From: Slackia exigua ATCC 700122
GTDB taxonomy: Bacteria; Actinomycetota; Coriobacteriia; Coriobacteriales; Eggerthellaceae
Assembly (NCBI RefSeq): GCF_000162875.1
Contig: NZ_GG700630.1
Coordinates: 268,657-332,656, forward strand
Length of the DNA stretch: 64,000 nt
Direction: 5' to 3'
The notes beneath the pieces were generated by a model that was not told where the DNA came from, did no database searches, and saw nothing but the letters and a program-made list of their open reading frames with translations. Positions 40,124 to 47,904 of this stretch are shown here, piece after piece. A program made the position numbers and the translations under genes. Position 1 is the stretch's first letter; each line of letters starts with the position of its first letter.

Positions 40124-41035
40124 TCATCGCCGAGCGAACAGGACGGAAAGCGCCGCAGGCTCGATATGGACGCGATAGCGCGGCGATTCGATGCGCTCCC
40201 CGTCGATCTGGGCGGGAGGCGACGGATCGAAGGCGACGTCGAGCGCGCGGACGCGATGGAACGTCATCTTGCGCGAACCGACATGGTTGCCGCCCTTCGC
40301 CCGCAAGAAGAGCAGCAACGCCGGGACGAGCCCGAGCGGGGCCGAGGCATAGCAGATATCGAGCATGCCGTCCGAAGGCTCGGCCTCGGGACAGATATCG
40401 AAGCCGCCGCCGTAGGTGCGGCCGTTCTGCACCGCGAACATCATCATGCGCCCGCGTTCGGCCATACCGTCGAAGGCCGCCTCGAACGCGTATTCGTCGC
40501 GATGGTGGAGCAGCTGCTCGATGCCTTCCGACACGAACAGCGACGTGCCCGTCTGCCCGGTGCGCGCGCGACGGTCGTGCGTACCCAGCGCGATGGCCGC
40601 ATCCAAACCGAACGACAGCGTCTGCATGAAGGGGACGCCGTTGCACAGGCCGACGTCCAGCGGCCGCTCCTCGGCGGCAAGCAGCGCGGGGAACGCCTGC
40701 GCCACACCGACGGGCATGCCGAGCGTGCGCGCGAAATCGTTGCCGTTGCCGCACGGGATGACGCCGAGGCTCGCGCGATCGGCGGGCGGACGCTCCATAA
40801 GGCCCGAAACGACCTCGTGGATGGTGCCGTCGCCTCCGACGGCGACGACGAGGTCGGCCTCGACGGCCCGCGCGCGCGCGGCGGCATCGCCCGGACCCGC
40901 GGTCCGTATGAATTCGAGCGACGAGAACGACGCCGCGCTCGCCTGCGCGAGCGATTCAAGGGCGGCGATGTCTGCGGCGCCGGCCCCGTTGTTCGCGGCG
41001 GGGTTGCCTATGAAGACCGTTCTTCCGAAAGCCAC
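40124..41035 (-). CDS. Diacylglycerol/lipid kinase, DagK (YegS) family
   Basis: Soluble or membrane-associated lipid kinase. The 303 residues contain VFIGNPAANNGAG at the start, the nucleotide-binding signature VVAVGGDGTIHEVVSGL, GVIPCGNGNDFARTLGM, and the C-terminal beta-sandwich with QIDGERIESPRY. It probably phosphorylates diacylglycerol for phospholipid recycling. This family is distinct from the small DgkA at 551-1009. The two enzymes may act on different lipids (diacylglycerol here, undecaprenol there), an inference from family behaviour in Gram-positives. Confidence 0.9.
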   Translation of the reverse strand: MAFGRTVFIGNPAANNGAGAADIAALESLAQASAASFSSLEFIRTAGPGDAAARARAVEADLVVAVGGDGTIHEVVSGLMERPPADRASLGVIPCGNGNDFARTLGMPVGVAQAFPALLAAEERPLDVGLCNGVPFMQTLSFGLDAAIALGTHDRRARTGQTGTSLFVSEGIEQLLHHRDEYAFEAAFDGMAERGRMMMFAVQNGRTYGGGFDICPEAEPSDGMLDICYASAPLGLVPALLLFLRAKGGNHVGSRKMTFHRVRALDVAFDPSPPAQIDGERIESPRYRVHIEPAALSVLFARR

Positions 41036-41077
41036 GCCTCGGCACCTCCCACAGAATCGCGGCTGGCATGGACGCGG

Positions 41078-41302
41078 CTAGCGCGTCGAATGCGCTGCGG
41101 ACGCCCAGCTCGCCCTGAAATCGTCCGTGCTCTTGTACGGGCAGCGGCAGACGTCGAGCCCGTCGGTCACTTCGACCCAGAACCCCGTCTTGCCGAAACG
41201 GCGCTCGAGAAGCGTCACGTCATACGTCTTGCCGGGTTCGAGCCCGAGGCTGTTGACGAGCATGCGCCGACCGGTGAAGACCATGGTCTTGGTTTCGCCC
41301 AA
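41078..41302 (-). CDS. Small protein of unknown function
   Basis: About 74 residues from a TTG start at 41302, which has AGGGGG 8 bases upstream; an internal ATG at 41284 gives 68 residues. The sequence (MVFTGRRMLVNSLGLEPGKTYDVTLL, then RRFGKTGFWVEVTDGLDVCRCPYKS) alternates hydrophobic and polar residues, suggesting a small beta-barrel fold, and has a CRC pair. I do not recognise a family. It lies between tRNA-Glu and the lipid kinase on the same strand. It may be a real gene because the amino-acid composition is protein-like, unlike the Arg/Ala-rich false frames around it. Confidence 0.45.
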   Translation of the reverse strand: MGETKTMVFTGRRMLVNSLGLEPGKTYDVTLLERRFGKTGFWVEVTDGLDVCRCPYKSTDDFRASWASAAHSTR

Positions 41303-41403
41303 AGGGATCGCCCCCTTCCTGAGACGCCGGTGCGCGGCGAAGGCATGCCTGGCGCCGCGCAATGCGAACGCGCCGAGACGACCCGGCGCGTTGAGAATAC
41401 GAC

Positions 41404-41479
41404 TGGTGCCCTCAGAAGGATTCGAATCTCCGTTTCCGACCTGAGAAGCCGGCGTCCTTGGCCGCTAGACGATGAGGGC
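41404..41479 (-). tRNA. tRNA-Glu (anticodon CTC)
   Basis: 76 bases with encoded CCA. The acceptor is GCCCTCA/TGAGGGC, the D arm CGTCTAGCGGCCAAGGACG, and the anticodon arm CCGGC-TTCTCAG-GTCGG gives CTC (GAG codons). The T arm has TTCGAAT. It lies next to the glutamyl-tRNA-dependent heme operon. Confidence 0.95.
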
Positions 41480-41487
41480 GACTTAGC

Positions 41488-41493
41488 ATTATA
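41488..41493 (-). promoter_or_regulatory. tRNA-Glu promoter (-10 TATAAT)
   Basis: A consensus TATAAT on the minus strand ends 8 bases before the tRNA-Glu 5' end, so transcription should start almost at the mature end. The -35 is poorly conserved. Confidence 0.6.
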
Positions 41494-41649
41494 TCCAATG
41501 CGCGCCCTGAGCCGCCCGCATGCTCCTCTCCCACCAAATTTTCGCAACGAGAAGCACGGGGCGGCGCAAGGACGACGCGAAGCGACCTGCGCGCCGAGCG
41601 CGGCGCGGGCGGCTTCAGGCATGCTCGAGATCGAAGCGACCCGGAGATG

Positions 41650-42939
41650 CTATGCGCCGAGCGCGACGCGGGCGGCGCGGATGAAGGCGTCGATGTCCTC
41701 GTCTGTATGGGCTGCCGACAGGAAGATGGCCTCGAACTGGCTCGGAGCTATGAGGAAGCCCTGATCGAGCATCGATTGGAAATAGCGCGCGAACGCCGGC
41801 TGATCGCAGACGGACGCCGTGTCCCAATCGCGCACCGGCTCAGACGAGAAGAAGACGGTCGCGAGCGAGCCGAACCGGTTCACCGTCGCCGCGACGCGCG
41901 CATCGGCGATGGCGCCGCGCAGGCCGCGCGCCAGGCGCCGCCCCGCCTCGTCGAGCCGCTCGTAGAGCCCCTCGGTTTGCTGCAGCTTCGTGATCTGGGC
42001 AAGGCCTGCTTCCATCGCGACGGGATTGCCTGAAAGCGTACCCGCCTGATAGACCGGCCCCGCCGGAGCGAGCGCGTCCATGATGCGCGCCGCGCCGCCG
42101 ACGCATCCCACGGGAAAGCCTCCGCCGATGATCTTGCCGAAGGTCACGAGGTCCGCACGGATGCCGAAGCGTTCCTGCGCGCCGCCGAGCGCCACGCGGA
42201 AGCCGGTGATGACCTCGTCGAAGATGAGCAATGCCCCGAATTCGTCGCACAGCGCGCGCAACCCTTCGAGAAAACCCCGATCGGGCGCGACGACGCCCAT
42301 GTTGCCGGACACGGGCTCCACGATGACGGCCGCGACGTCGCCCGGGTTCGCCTCGAAGGACGCGCGCACCGATGCGAGGTCGTTGTAGCCGGCCACGAGC
42401 GTGTCGCTCGCCGTTTTCGCCGTCACGCCCGGGGTATCGGGGATGCCGAGCGTCGCGACGCCCGAGCCGGCGCTCACGAGCAGCGAGTCGCTATGCCCGT
42501 GGTAGTTGCCCGCGAACTTGATGAACTTGTCGCGCCCGGTGAATCCACGTGCAAGACGGATGGCCGTCATGGTCGCCTCGGTGCCCGACGACACCATGCG
42601 GACTTCCTCGACGTTCGGCACGACCTCGCAGATCTTATCGGCGAGCTTGAGCTCGGCCTCGCACGGGGCGCCGTAGGACACGCCGCGCTCGAGCTGGGCG
42701 CGCACGGCGGACAGCACGTCGGCGTCGCCGTGCCCGAAGATCATCGGCCCCCATGAGCAGATGAAATCGCGGTATTCGTTGCCGTCGACGTCCCATACGC
42801 GGCTCCCCTGCGCATGGTCGTAGAAGACCGGATCGCACGCGACCTTGTGGAAGGCGCGGACCGGAGAGTTCACGCCTCCGGGGATGACGGTTTTCGCGTG
42901 CGCGAAATCGCGCGACGAGCGCTCTCTGCCGATGGTCAT
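41650..42939 (-). CDS. hemL: Glutamate-1-semialdehyde 2,1-aminomutase
   Basis: PLP enzyme that turns glutamate-1-semialdehyde into 5-aminolevulinate, the second step of the C5 pathway after HemA. The 429 residues show RAFHKVACDPVFYDHAQGSRVWDVDGNEYRDF, LIFDEVITGFRVALGGAQ, the PLP-lysine motif LVTFGKIIGGGFPVG, and NPVAMEAGL. The ATG at 42939 has AGGAG 5 bases upstream and is preferred to the GTG at 42945. It begins 2 bases after the ahbD/A/B stop and is the last gene of the heme operon. Confidence 0.96.
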   Translation of the reverse strand: MTIGRERSSRDFAHAKTVIPGGVNSPVRAFHKVACDPVFYDHAQGSRVWDVDGNEYRDFICSWGPMIFGHGDADVLSAVRAQLERGVSYGAPCEAELKLADKICEVVPNVEEVRMVSSGTEATMTAIRLARGFTGRDKFIKFAGNYHGHSDSLLVSAGSGVATLGIPDTPGVTAKTASDTLVAGYNDLASVRASFEANPGDVAAVIVEPVSGNMGVVAPDRGFLEGLRALCDEFGALLIFDEVITGFRVALGGAQERFGIRADLVTFGKIIGGGFPVGCVGGAARIMDALAPAGPVYQAGTLSGNPVAMEAGLAQITKLQQTEGLYERLDEAGRRLARGLRGAIADARVAATVNRFGSLATVFFSSEPVRDWDTASVCDQPAFARYFQSMLDQGFLIAPSQFEAIFLSAAHTDEDIDAFIRAARVALGA

Positions 42940-42941
42940 GA

Positions 42942-45602
42942 TCACTCCTCGAAATAGCGCATGGATGCCTTCTTGAACTCGCGCGTCGTCGTAAGCGATT
43001 CCATGCCCTTCGCCTCGACGCCCGCCTCGACAAGCATAGCCTTCAGCTCTTCGATATGCGAGGACAGTTCTTCGGCGGTTCGCGCGTGCGTCATGGCATA
43101 GAGGTTTCCCGGCCAGGATCGCGCGCGGGGACGCGCGTAGCAGTGCGACACGAACGGGGCCTTCGCGAAGACCTCGCCCGCCGCATCGGCCTTCTCGTCC
43201 GGAATATCCCAGACGGTCATGGAATTGCAGGCGTAGCCCACCTTATGGTGGCGCACCATGGCGCCGAAGCGGCGGATGGTCCCATCGGCCTTGAAATCAC
43301 GAATGCGGGCGATGACCTCGGCTTCCGAGACCTTGCGTCCGATGCGCGCGGATATGCGGCGCGCACCCTGCGCATACGGGTCGTCGAACAGCTGGCAGGC
43401 GCCGATGGCGGCCGCCGCCTCGTCCATGGCGGCGTCGGAGGCGAAGGCGCCGGGCAAAGAGCCTGCGGCAAGCCCGCCGGGATGTCCGACCGGATGCCCT
43501 GCGCCCTGAAGCCCGCGCGAGCCATGAGGATGCTCCGCCGGGGCGCCCGAGGGATGCATGCCGGGATGCCCCGAGGGGTGCCCCGCGACGCCCGACGATG
43601 CGCCCGCATGACCGTGCCTCGCCGCGACCTCGGAGATGGCCGAGCCATGGGCGCACCCCTGGGCGGGCTGCATGCGCTCCGATGCGCCGGAGATGCCGTC
43701 GATGCCCGCATCCTCGGACAATCCGAGCCGCGCATACGGAGCGGAGAAATCGAGGCCCGCGGACGTCACGTCGTCCTGCGCCCAGCGCACGAGCTCGACA
43801 TCGAAGGGATCGCCCGCATCGAAGGGGCGCACGCACGCAGGGTCCGGAAGCGCCCCGACCGCGGCGTCGAGCGCTTCTCGCGCCTCGCAGCGCGCATCCG
43901 CGGATGCGGCGCCGGTCGCGAAGTCGACGCGGATCTTGTAGGTCTTCGTCGCCTGCATGCACAGGACGTCCGAAACGCCCGTGCGCATGCGGATCTGATC
44001 GAGGATGCGGGTGCGCTCCCCTTCCGAGCGCGTGATGAGCGTGAACCAGAGATTGTAGCGGTTGTCGCGCCCGTAATTATGCGTGACCTGGGAATACGAT
44101 CCGACGATCGCAGCGGCGGCCTCGAGCGCCGCGGCATCTCCCGGCACCGCCATGGCGCAGAGCGCCGAGGAATAGCCGAGCTTGCGCGAATCGAACGAGG
44201 CGCCGATGCGGCGCACCGCCTTCGTGCGGAAGAGCGACCAGGCGGCGTCTTTCACCGCATCGCGCGTGAATCCGAGCGCATCGGCGAGCACGCCGTACGG
44301 GTCGGCCGCGAGCGGGAAGCGGGCCTGGGCGACATCGAGCACCGCATCCTGCGCATAGCCGCGCGGCACGTAGGCGCAGTACGGCTCCTCCTGCAGATAG
44401 TCGCCTGTAAGCGAGAGGGCGCGCGCACGGCAGCCGCCGCAGACGCCCTTGTATTCGCAGGCGCCGCACTTGCCCTTCAGGCGGTCGTAATGACGCAGAT
44501 CGTCGAAAACCGGGGAATTCGTCCAAATCTCGGAGAACGGCGTCTCCTTGACGTTGCCGAGCTGCATGTCGAAGTAGCCGCAGGGCTGCACGTCTCCCGT
44601 ATGGCTGATGAAGACGAAGGTGATGCCGCCCAGGCATCCGCGCGTCATGGCCTGCATGCCGTGGGTCTGCGGCGTGATCTTGATGCCCTGCTTGGCGGCC
44701 TCCTGGCGCATGATGCGGTAGTACTGGGGCGCATCGGTGGGCTTGAAGCTCATCGGGGAGGTTTCCTGACGCTTGAAAGCCCAGGTCAGAACCTCTTCGT
44801 ATTCGTCAGGCGTCAGCTCGACGTCCACGAGGTCCTCCCCGCGGCCGGTCGGCACGAGCAGGAACGGATGGAAGGCCGCCGCGCCCAGATCCTCGGACAG
44901 GTCGTGCAGATCGTCCACCATATCGTTGTTCATCTTGGTGACGGTTGAGTTCACCTGCACGCCGACCCCGTATTTCTCAAGGTTGCGAATGCCCGTCACC
45001 GTGTCTTCGAAGGCGCCGCTGGCGCCGCGGAACGCATCCTGGCCCTCGACGGTCGGGAAGTCGAGCGACACCGAGACGCGCGGGATGCCGTGCTCGGCGA
45101 TCTTCTTCGCGATCTCGTCGGTGATGAGCGTGCCGTTGGTGCCGATGACCGGATGCAACCCCACCTCGAAGGCATAGTCGATGATCTCCCAGATGTCAGG
45201 ACGCATGAGAGGCTCGCCGCCCGTGACGATGAGGATCGGGTCGGTGATCGAGGCGATGTCGTCCATGACGGCCTTGCACTCGTCGAGCGACAGCTCGCCC
45301 GGATACGCCTCGCAATGCGCCGCCGCGCGGCAGTGCGCGCAGGCCAGGTTGCAGCTGCGGGTTATCTCCCATGCGACGATCTTGGGCGGCTGGATGCCGG
45401 TGCGCGCCTGATAGGCCTGGGCAGCGGCACCTGCGCCGGGACGGTACGAGGAACGCCCGCGCGCGCCCGTGGCGCCCGACACCTGCAGGCCGCCCTCATG
45501 CGCGGACGGATGCGTTCCCGGATGCACGGCTGCGCCGGGCGCCGGAGCATGCGAGCCCGGAGCGACGGCGAAGGATTCGGACGTTTCGACTATTCCAGGC
45601 AT
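42942..45602 (-). CDS. Fused heme synthase AhbD with siroheme decarboxylase AhbA and AhbB domains
   Basis: One 886-residue chain with three enzymes of the siroheme-to-heme route. Residues 75-411 are a radical-SAM AhbD-type domain: C84/C88/C91 (CNLACAHC), VTGGEPLMRPD, and a SPASM-like cysteine set (C341, C379, C382, C388, C391, C409). Residues about 435-560 form an AsnC/Lrp-like AhbA domain (HNYGRDNRYNLWFTLI, H508). Residues 735-886 form an AhbB domain (VSHCYARPRARSWPGNLYAMTHAR, H820). The last two match siroheme decarboxylase, normally two small proteins. A linker (650-710) holds ten histidines in HP and GHP repeats, and the N-terminus (18-35) holds four more. AhbD normally removes two carboxyl groups from Fe-coproporphyrin III. 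Which homologue is AhbA or AhbB is assigned by order. GAGGAGG precedes the ATG at 45602. Confidence 0.88.
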   Translation of the reverse strand: MPGIVETSESFAVAPGSHAPAPGAAVHPGTHPSAHEGGLQVSGATGARGRSSYRPGAGAAAQAYQARTGIQPPKIVAWEITRSCNLACAHCRAAAHCEAYPGELSLDECKAVMDDIASITDPILIVTGGEPLMRPDIWEIIDYAFEVGLHPVIGTNGTLITDEIAKKIAEHGIPRVSVSLDFPTVEGQDAFRGASGAFEDTVTGIRNLEKYGVGVQVNSTVTKMNNDMVDDLHDLSEDLGAAAFHPFLLVPTGRGEDLVDVELTPDEYEEVLTWAFKRQETSPMSFKPTDAPQYYRIMRQEAAKQGIKITPQTHGMQAMTRGCLGGITFVFISHTGDVQPCGYFDMQLGNVKETPFSEIWTNSPVFDDLRHYDRLKGKCGACEYKGVCGGCRARALSLTGDYLQEEPYCAYVPRGYAQDAVLDVAQARFPLAADPYGVLADALGFTRDAVKDAAWSLFRTKAVRRIGASFDSRKLGYSSALCAMAVPGDAAALEAAAAIVGSYSQVTHNYGRDNRYNLWFTLITRSEGERTRILDQIRMRTGVSDVLCMQATKTYKIRVDFATGAASADARCEAREALDAAVGALPDPACVRPFDAGDPFDVELVRWAQDDVTSAGLDFSAPYARLGLSEDAGIDGISGASERMQPAQGCAHGSAISEVAARHGHAGASSGVAGHPSGHPGMHPSGAPAEHPHGSRGLQGAGHPVGHPGGLAAGSLPGAFASDAAMDEAAAAIGACQLFDDPYAQGARRISARIGRKVSEAEVIARIRDFKADGTIRRFGAMVRHHKVGYACNSMTVWDIPDEKADAAGEVFAKAPFVSHCYARPRARSWPGNLYAMTHARTAEELSSHIEELKAMLVEAGVEAKGMESLTTTREFKKASMRYFEE

Positions 45603-46594
45603 GAGGCCTCCTCGGCAAGCCAACGAGCGGCCTCCTTGGCGTGATAGGTGATGATCATGTCGGCGCCGGCGCGCTTGATGGAGGTCAGAAGCTCGAGGAC
45701 GACGCGACGCTCGTCGATCCAGCCGTTCGCGGCCGCGGCCTTGACCATCGAATACTCGCCGGACACGTTGTAGGCGACCGTCGGGAAGCGCAGCTCGGTT
45801 TTGACGCGCGAAAGCACATCGAGATACGGCAGCGCGGGCTTGACCATGACCATGTCGGCGCCTTCGGCGATGTCGAGCGCGGATTCACGCACGCCTTCCT
45901 CTGCATTGGCGGGATCCATCTGGTAGGAACGGCGGTCGCCGAAGGACGGCGCCGAATCGGCGGCGTCGCGGAAGGGACCGTAGAAGCCGCTTGCGTACTT
46001 GGTCGAATACGACATGATGCCGACGTTCGCGAAGTCCGCCGCATCGAGCGCGGCGCGGATGAAGCCCACGCGCCCGTCCATCATGTCGGAGGGGGCGACC
46101 ATGTGCGCGCCTGCCTTCGCATGGCTGACGGCCTCGGCGGCCAGCCACTCGAGCGTCGCATCGTTGTCGACGTCACCGTTCCCGTCGAGCTTGCCGCAGT
46201 GCCCATGGCTCGTGTACTCGCACATGCAGACGTCGGTGATGACGGTCATCGCCGGGGCTTTCGCGCGGATCGCGCGGACGGCCTCCTGCACGATGCCATG
46301 GTCGTCGTAGGCTTCGCTTCCGCATTCGTCCTTGCGCGACGGGATGCCGAAGAGCAGGACCGACGTCACGCCCAGGCCTGCAAGCTCGCGCATCTCGGCT
46401 TCAAGCATGTCGATAGACACCTGGTAGACGCCCGGCATCGAGGGAATCTCGTCGCGCAGGCCGATGCCCGGCTTCACGAAGAGCGGATAGATGAAATCTT
46501 TGGCAGACAGCTCGGTTTCGCGGATGTAGCGGCGCATCGTCTCGGTCGCGCGCATGCGGCGCGGGCGATATGCCGGGAACTTCCCGTATTCCAT
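45590..46594 (-). CDS. hemB: Porphobilinogen synthase (5-aminolevulinate dehydratase)
   Basis: Condenses two 5-aminolevulinate molecules. The 334 residues include the zinc-type cysteine motif VCMCEYTSHGHCG (the zinc-dependent, not magnesium-only form), the first Schiff-base lysine in SYSTKYASGFYGPFRDA and the second in MVMVKPALPYLDV, and VSGEYSM. AAGGGGG precedes the ATG at 46594; the longer frame upstream overlaps ahbC's end and is not used. The start of the ahbD fusion overlaps its end by 13 bases, coupling the two. Confidence 0.96.
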   Translation of the reverse strand: MEYGKFPAYRPRRMRATETMRRYIRETELSAKDFIYPLFVKPGIGLRDEIPSMPGVYQVSIDMLEAEMRELAGLGVTSVLLFGIPSRKDECGSEAYDDHGIVQEAVRAIRAKAPAMTVITDVCMCEYTSHGHCGKLDGNGDVDNDATLEWLAAEAVSHAKAGAHMVAPSDMMDGRVGFIRAALDAADFANVGIMSYSTKYASGFYGPFRDAADSAPSFGDRRSYQMDPANAEEGVRESALDIAEGADMVMVKPALPYLDVLSRVKTELRFPTVAYNVSGEYSMVKAAAANGWIDERRVVLELLTSIKRAGADMIITYHAKEAARWLAEEASCLE

Positions 46595-46641
46595 GGTGAT
46601 GGACCCCCTTGAAATCAACGGATGGCTCGAAGGATGCGGCC

Positions 46642-47904
46642 CTACGCGATGGCCGCGGCGGCGACATCGTCCTCGACGGGCGCCTCGACGATAGGCGCAG
46701 GCTCGTCGCCCGTGCGCGCGATCTCCGCGTCGGTCAGATAGCACGCCGGGTCGCTCGCCCACAGATCGCCCGTGGCCGCTTCGGCGCGGACGCGGAAGTT
46801 GCCGCCGCACACATCGAGCCAGCGGCAGTCATGGCAGCGGCCCTTGACCCAGGGACGCTTGTCCTTGAGGCGGTACATGAGCTCGGAAGCCTCGGTCGAG
46901 CGCGATACGTCGGACCAGATCTCGGAGAACGGACGGTCCTTGACGTTGCCGAAGCTGTAATGGCGCCAGAACTGGTCGGCGTAGACGTCGCCGTCCCAAT
47001 TGATCGATGCGATGCCGTTGCCCGAGGAGTTGCCCTGGTTCCACTGGAGCAGCTGCATGACCTTCTCGGCGCGCTCGGGGTCTTCCTTCAGAAGCTCCAT
47101 GTAGACGAACGGGGCATCGGCATGGTTGTCGACCGTGAGGATCTCGGGCGTACCGCCCTCGTCGAACCACTGCTTCGTACGGTCCATGATCAGGCGGACG
47201 GCCTTGCGCGTCTGCTCGTGGGTCAGATCCTCTTCGATCATCTCGGAACCGCGGCCGGCATAGACCAGGTGGTAGAAGCACGCGCGGTTGATGCCGTTTG
47301 CCTGCATGAGGTCGAAGATGTCGTTGATCTCTTCCCAGTTGTGCTTGTTGATCGTGAAGCGCAGGCCGACCTTGATGCCCGCATCCTGGGCGTTCTTGAG
47401 GCCTTGGAGCGCCGCGTCGAAGGAGCCCTCCACGCCGCGGAAGCGGTCGTGGGTTTCGGGATCTCCGTCGAAGGAGACGCCGACGTAGGACAGGCCGACC
47501 TCGGCGAAGCGGCGTGCGAGCTCGGGCGTGATCAGAGTGCCGTTGGTGGAGATGACGACGCGCATGCCGCGGTCCTTCGCATGCTGCATGAGCTCGACCA
47601 GATCGGGGCGCACGCACGGCTCGCCGCCCGAGAACAGAAGCACCGGCGCGCCGAAATCCGCCAGATCGTCGATCATGGCCTTGGCCTCTTCGGTGGAAAG
47701 CTGGTCGTAGCGTTTCGCGTCGGAAAGCGCGTAGCAATGCTCGCACTTGAGGTTGCAGGTACGCGTGCAGTTCCAGACGACGACAGGCTTCTTGTCCTTG
47801 GAGAACTGAAGCAGGCCGCTCGGGAGTTCCTTGGACATGCGTCGATAGCGCAAGACGTCGGCGGGCTCGACGGCGCCGCAGTACAGCTTGGAGATTCCGA
47901 TCAT
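46642..47904 (-). CDS. ahbC: 12,18-didecarboxysiroheme deacetylase AhbC (radical SAM)
   Basis: Radical-SAM enzyme that removes the two acetate chains from didecarboxysiroheme to give Fe-coproporphyrin III. The N-terminus MIGISKLYCGAVEPADVLRY is the distinctive AhbC start. C50/C54/C57 (CTRTCNLKCEHC) bind the SAM cluster, with LLFSGGEPCVRPD, and the C-terminal cysteines CHDCRWLDVCGGN and DPACYLTDAEIAR bind auxiliary clusters. The last 20 residues (an Ala/Glu/Pro tail) are probably unstructured. It overlaps cobA/hemD by ATGA and precedes hemB by 47 bases. It differs clearly from the AhbD domain of the fusion protein. Confidence 0.93.
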   Translation of the reverse strand: MIGISKLYCGAVEPADVLRYRRMSKELPSGLLQFSKDKKPVVVWNCTRTCNLKCEHCYALSDAKRYDQLSTEEAKAMIDDLADFGAPVLLFSGGEPCVRPDLVELMQHAKDRGMRVVISTNGTLITPELARRFAEVGLSYVGVSFDGDPETHDRFRGVEGSFDAALQGLKNAQDAGIKVGLRFTINKHNWEEINDIFDLMQANGINRACFYHLVYAGRGSEMIEEDLTHEQTRKAVRLIMDRTKQWFDEGGTPEILTVDNHADAPFVYMELLKEDPERAEKVMQLLQWNQGNSSGNGIASINWDGDVYADQFWRHYSFGNVKDRPFSEIWSDVSRSTEASELMYRLKDKRPWVKGRCHDCRWLDVCGGNFRVRAEAATGDLWASDPACYLTDAEIARTGDEPAPIVEAPVEDDVAAAAIA

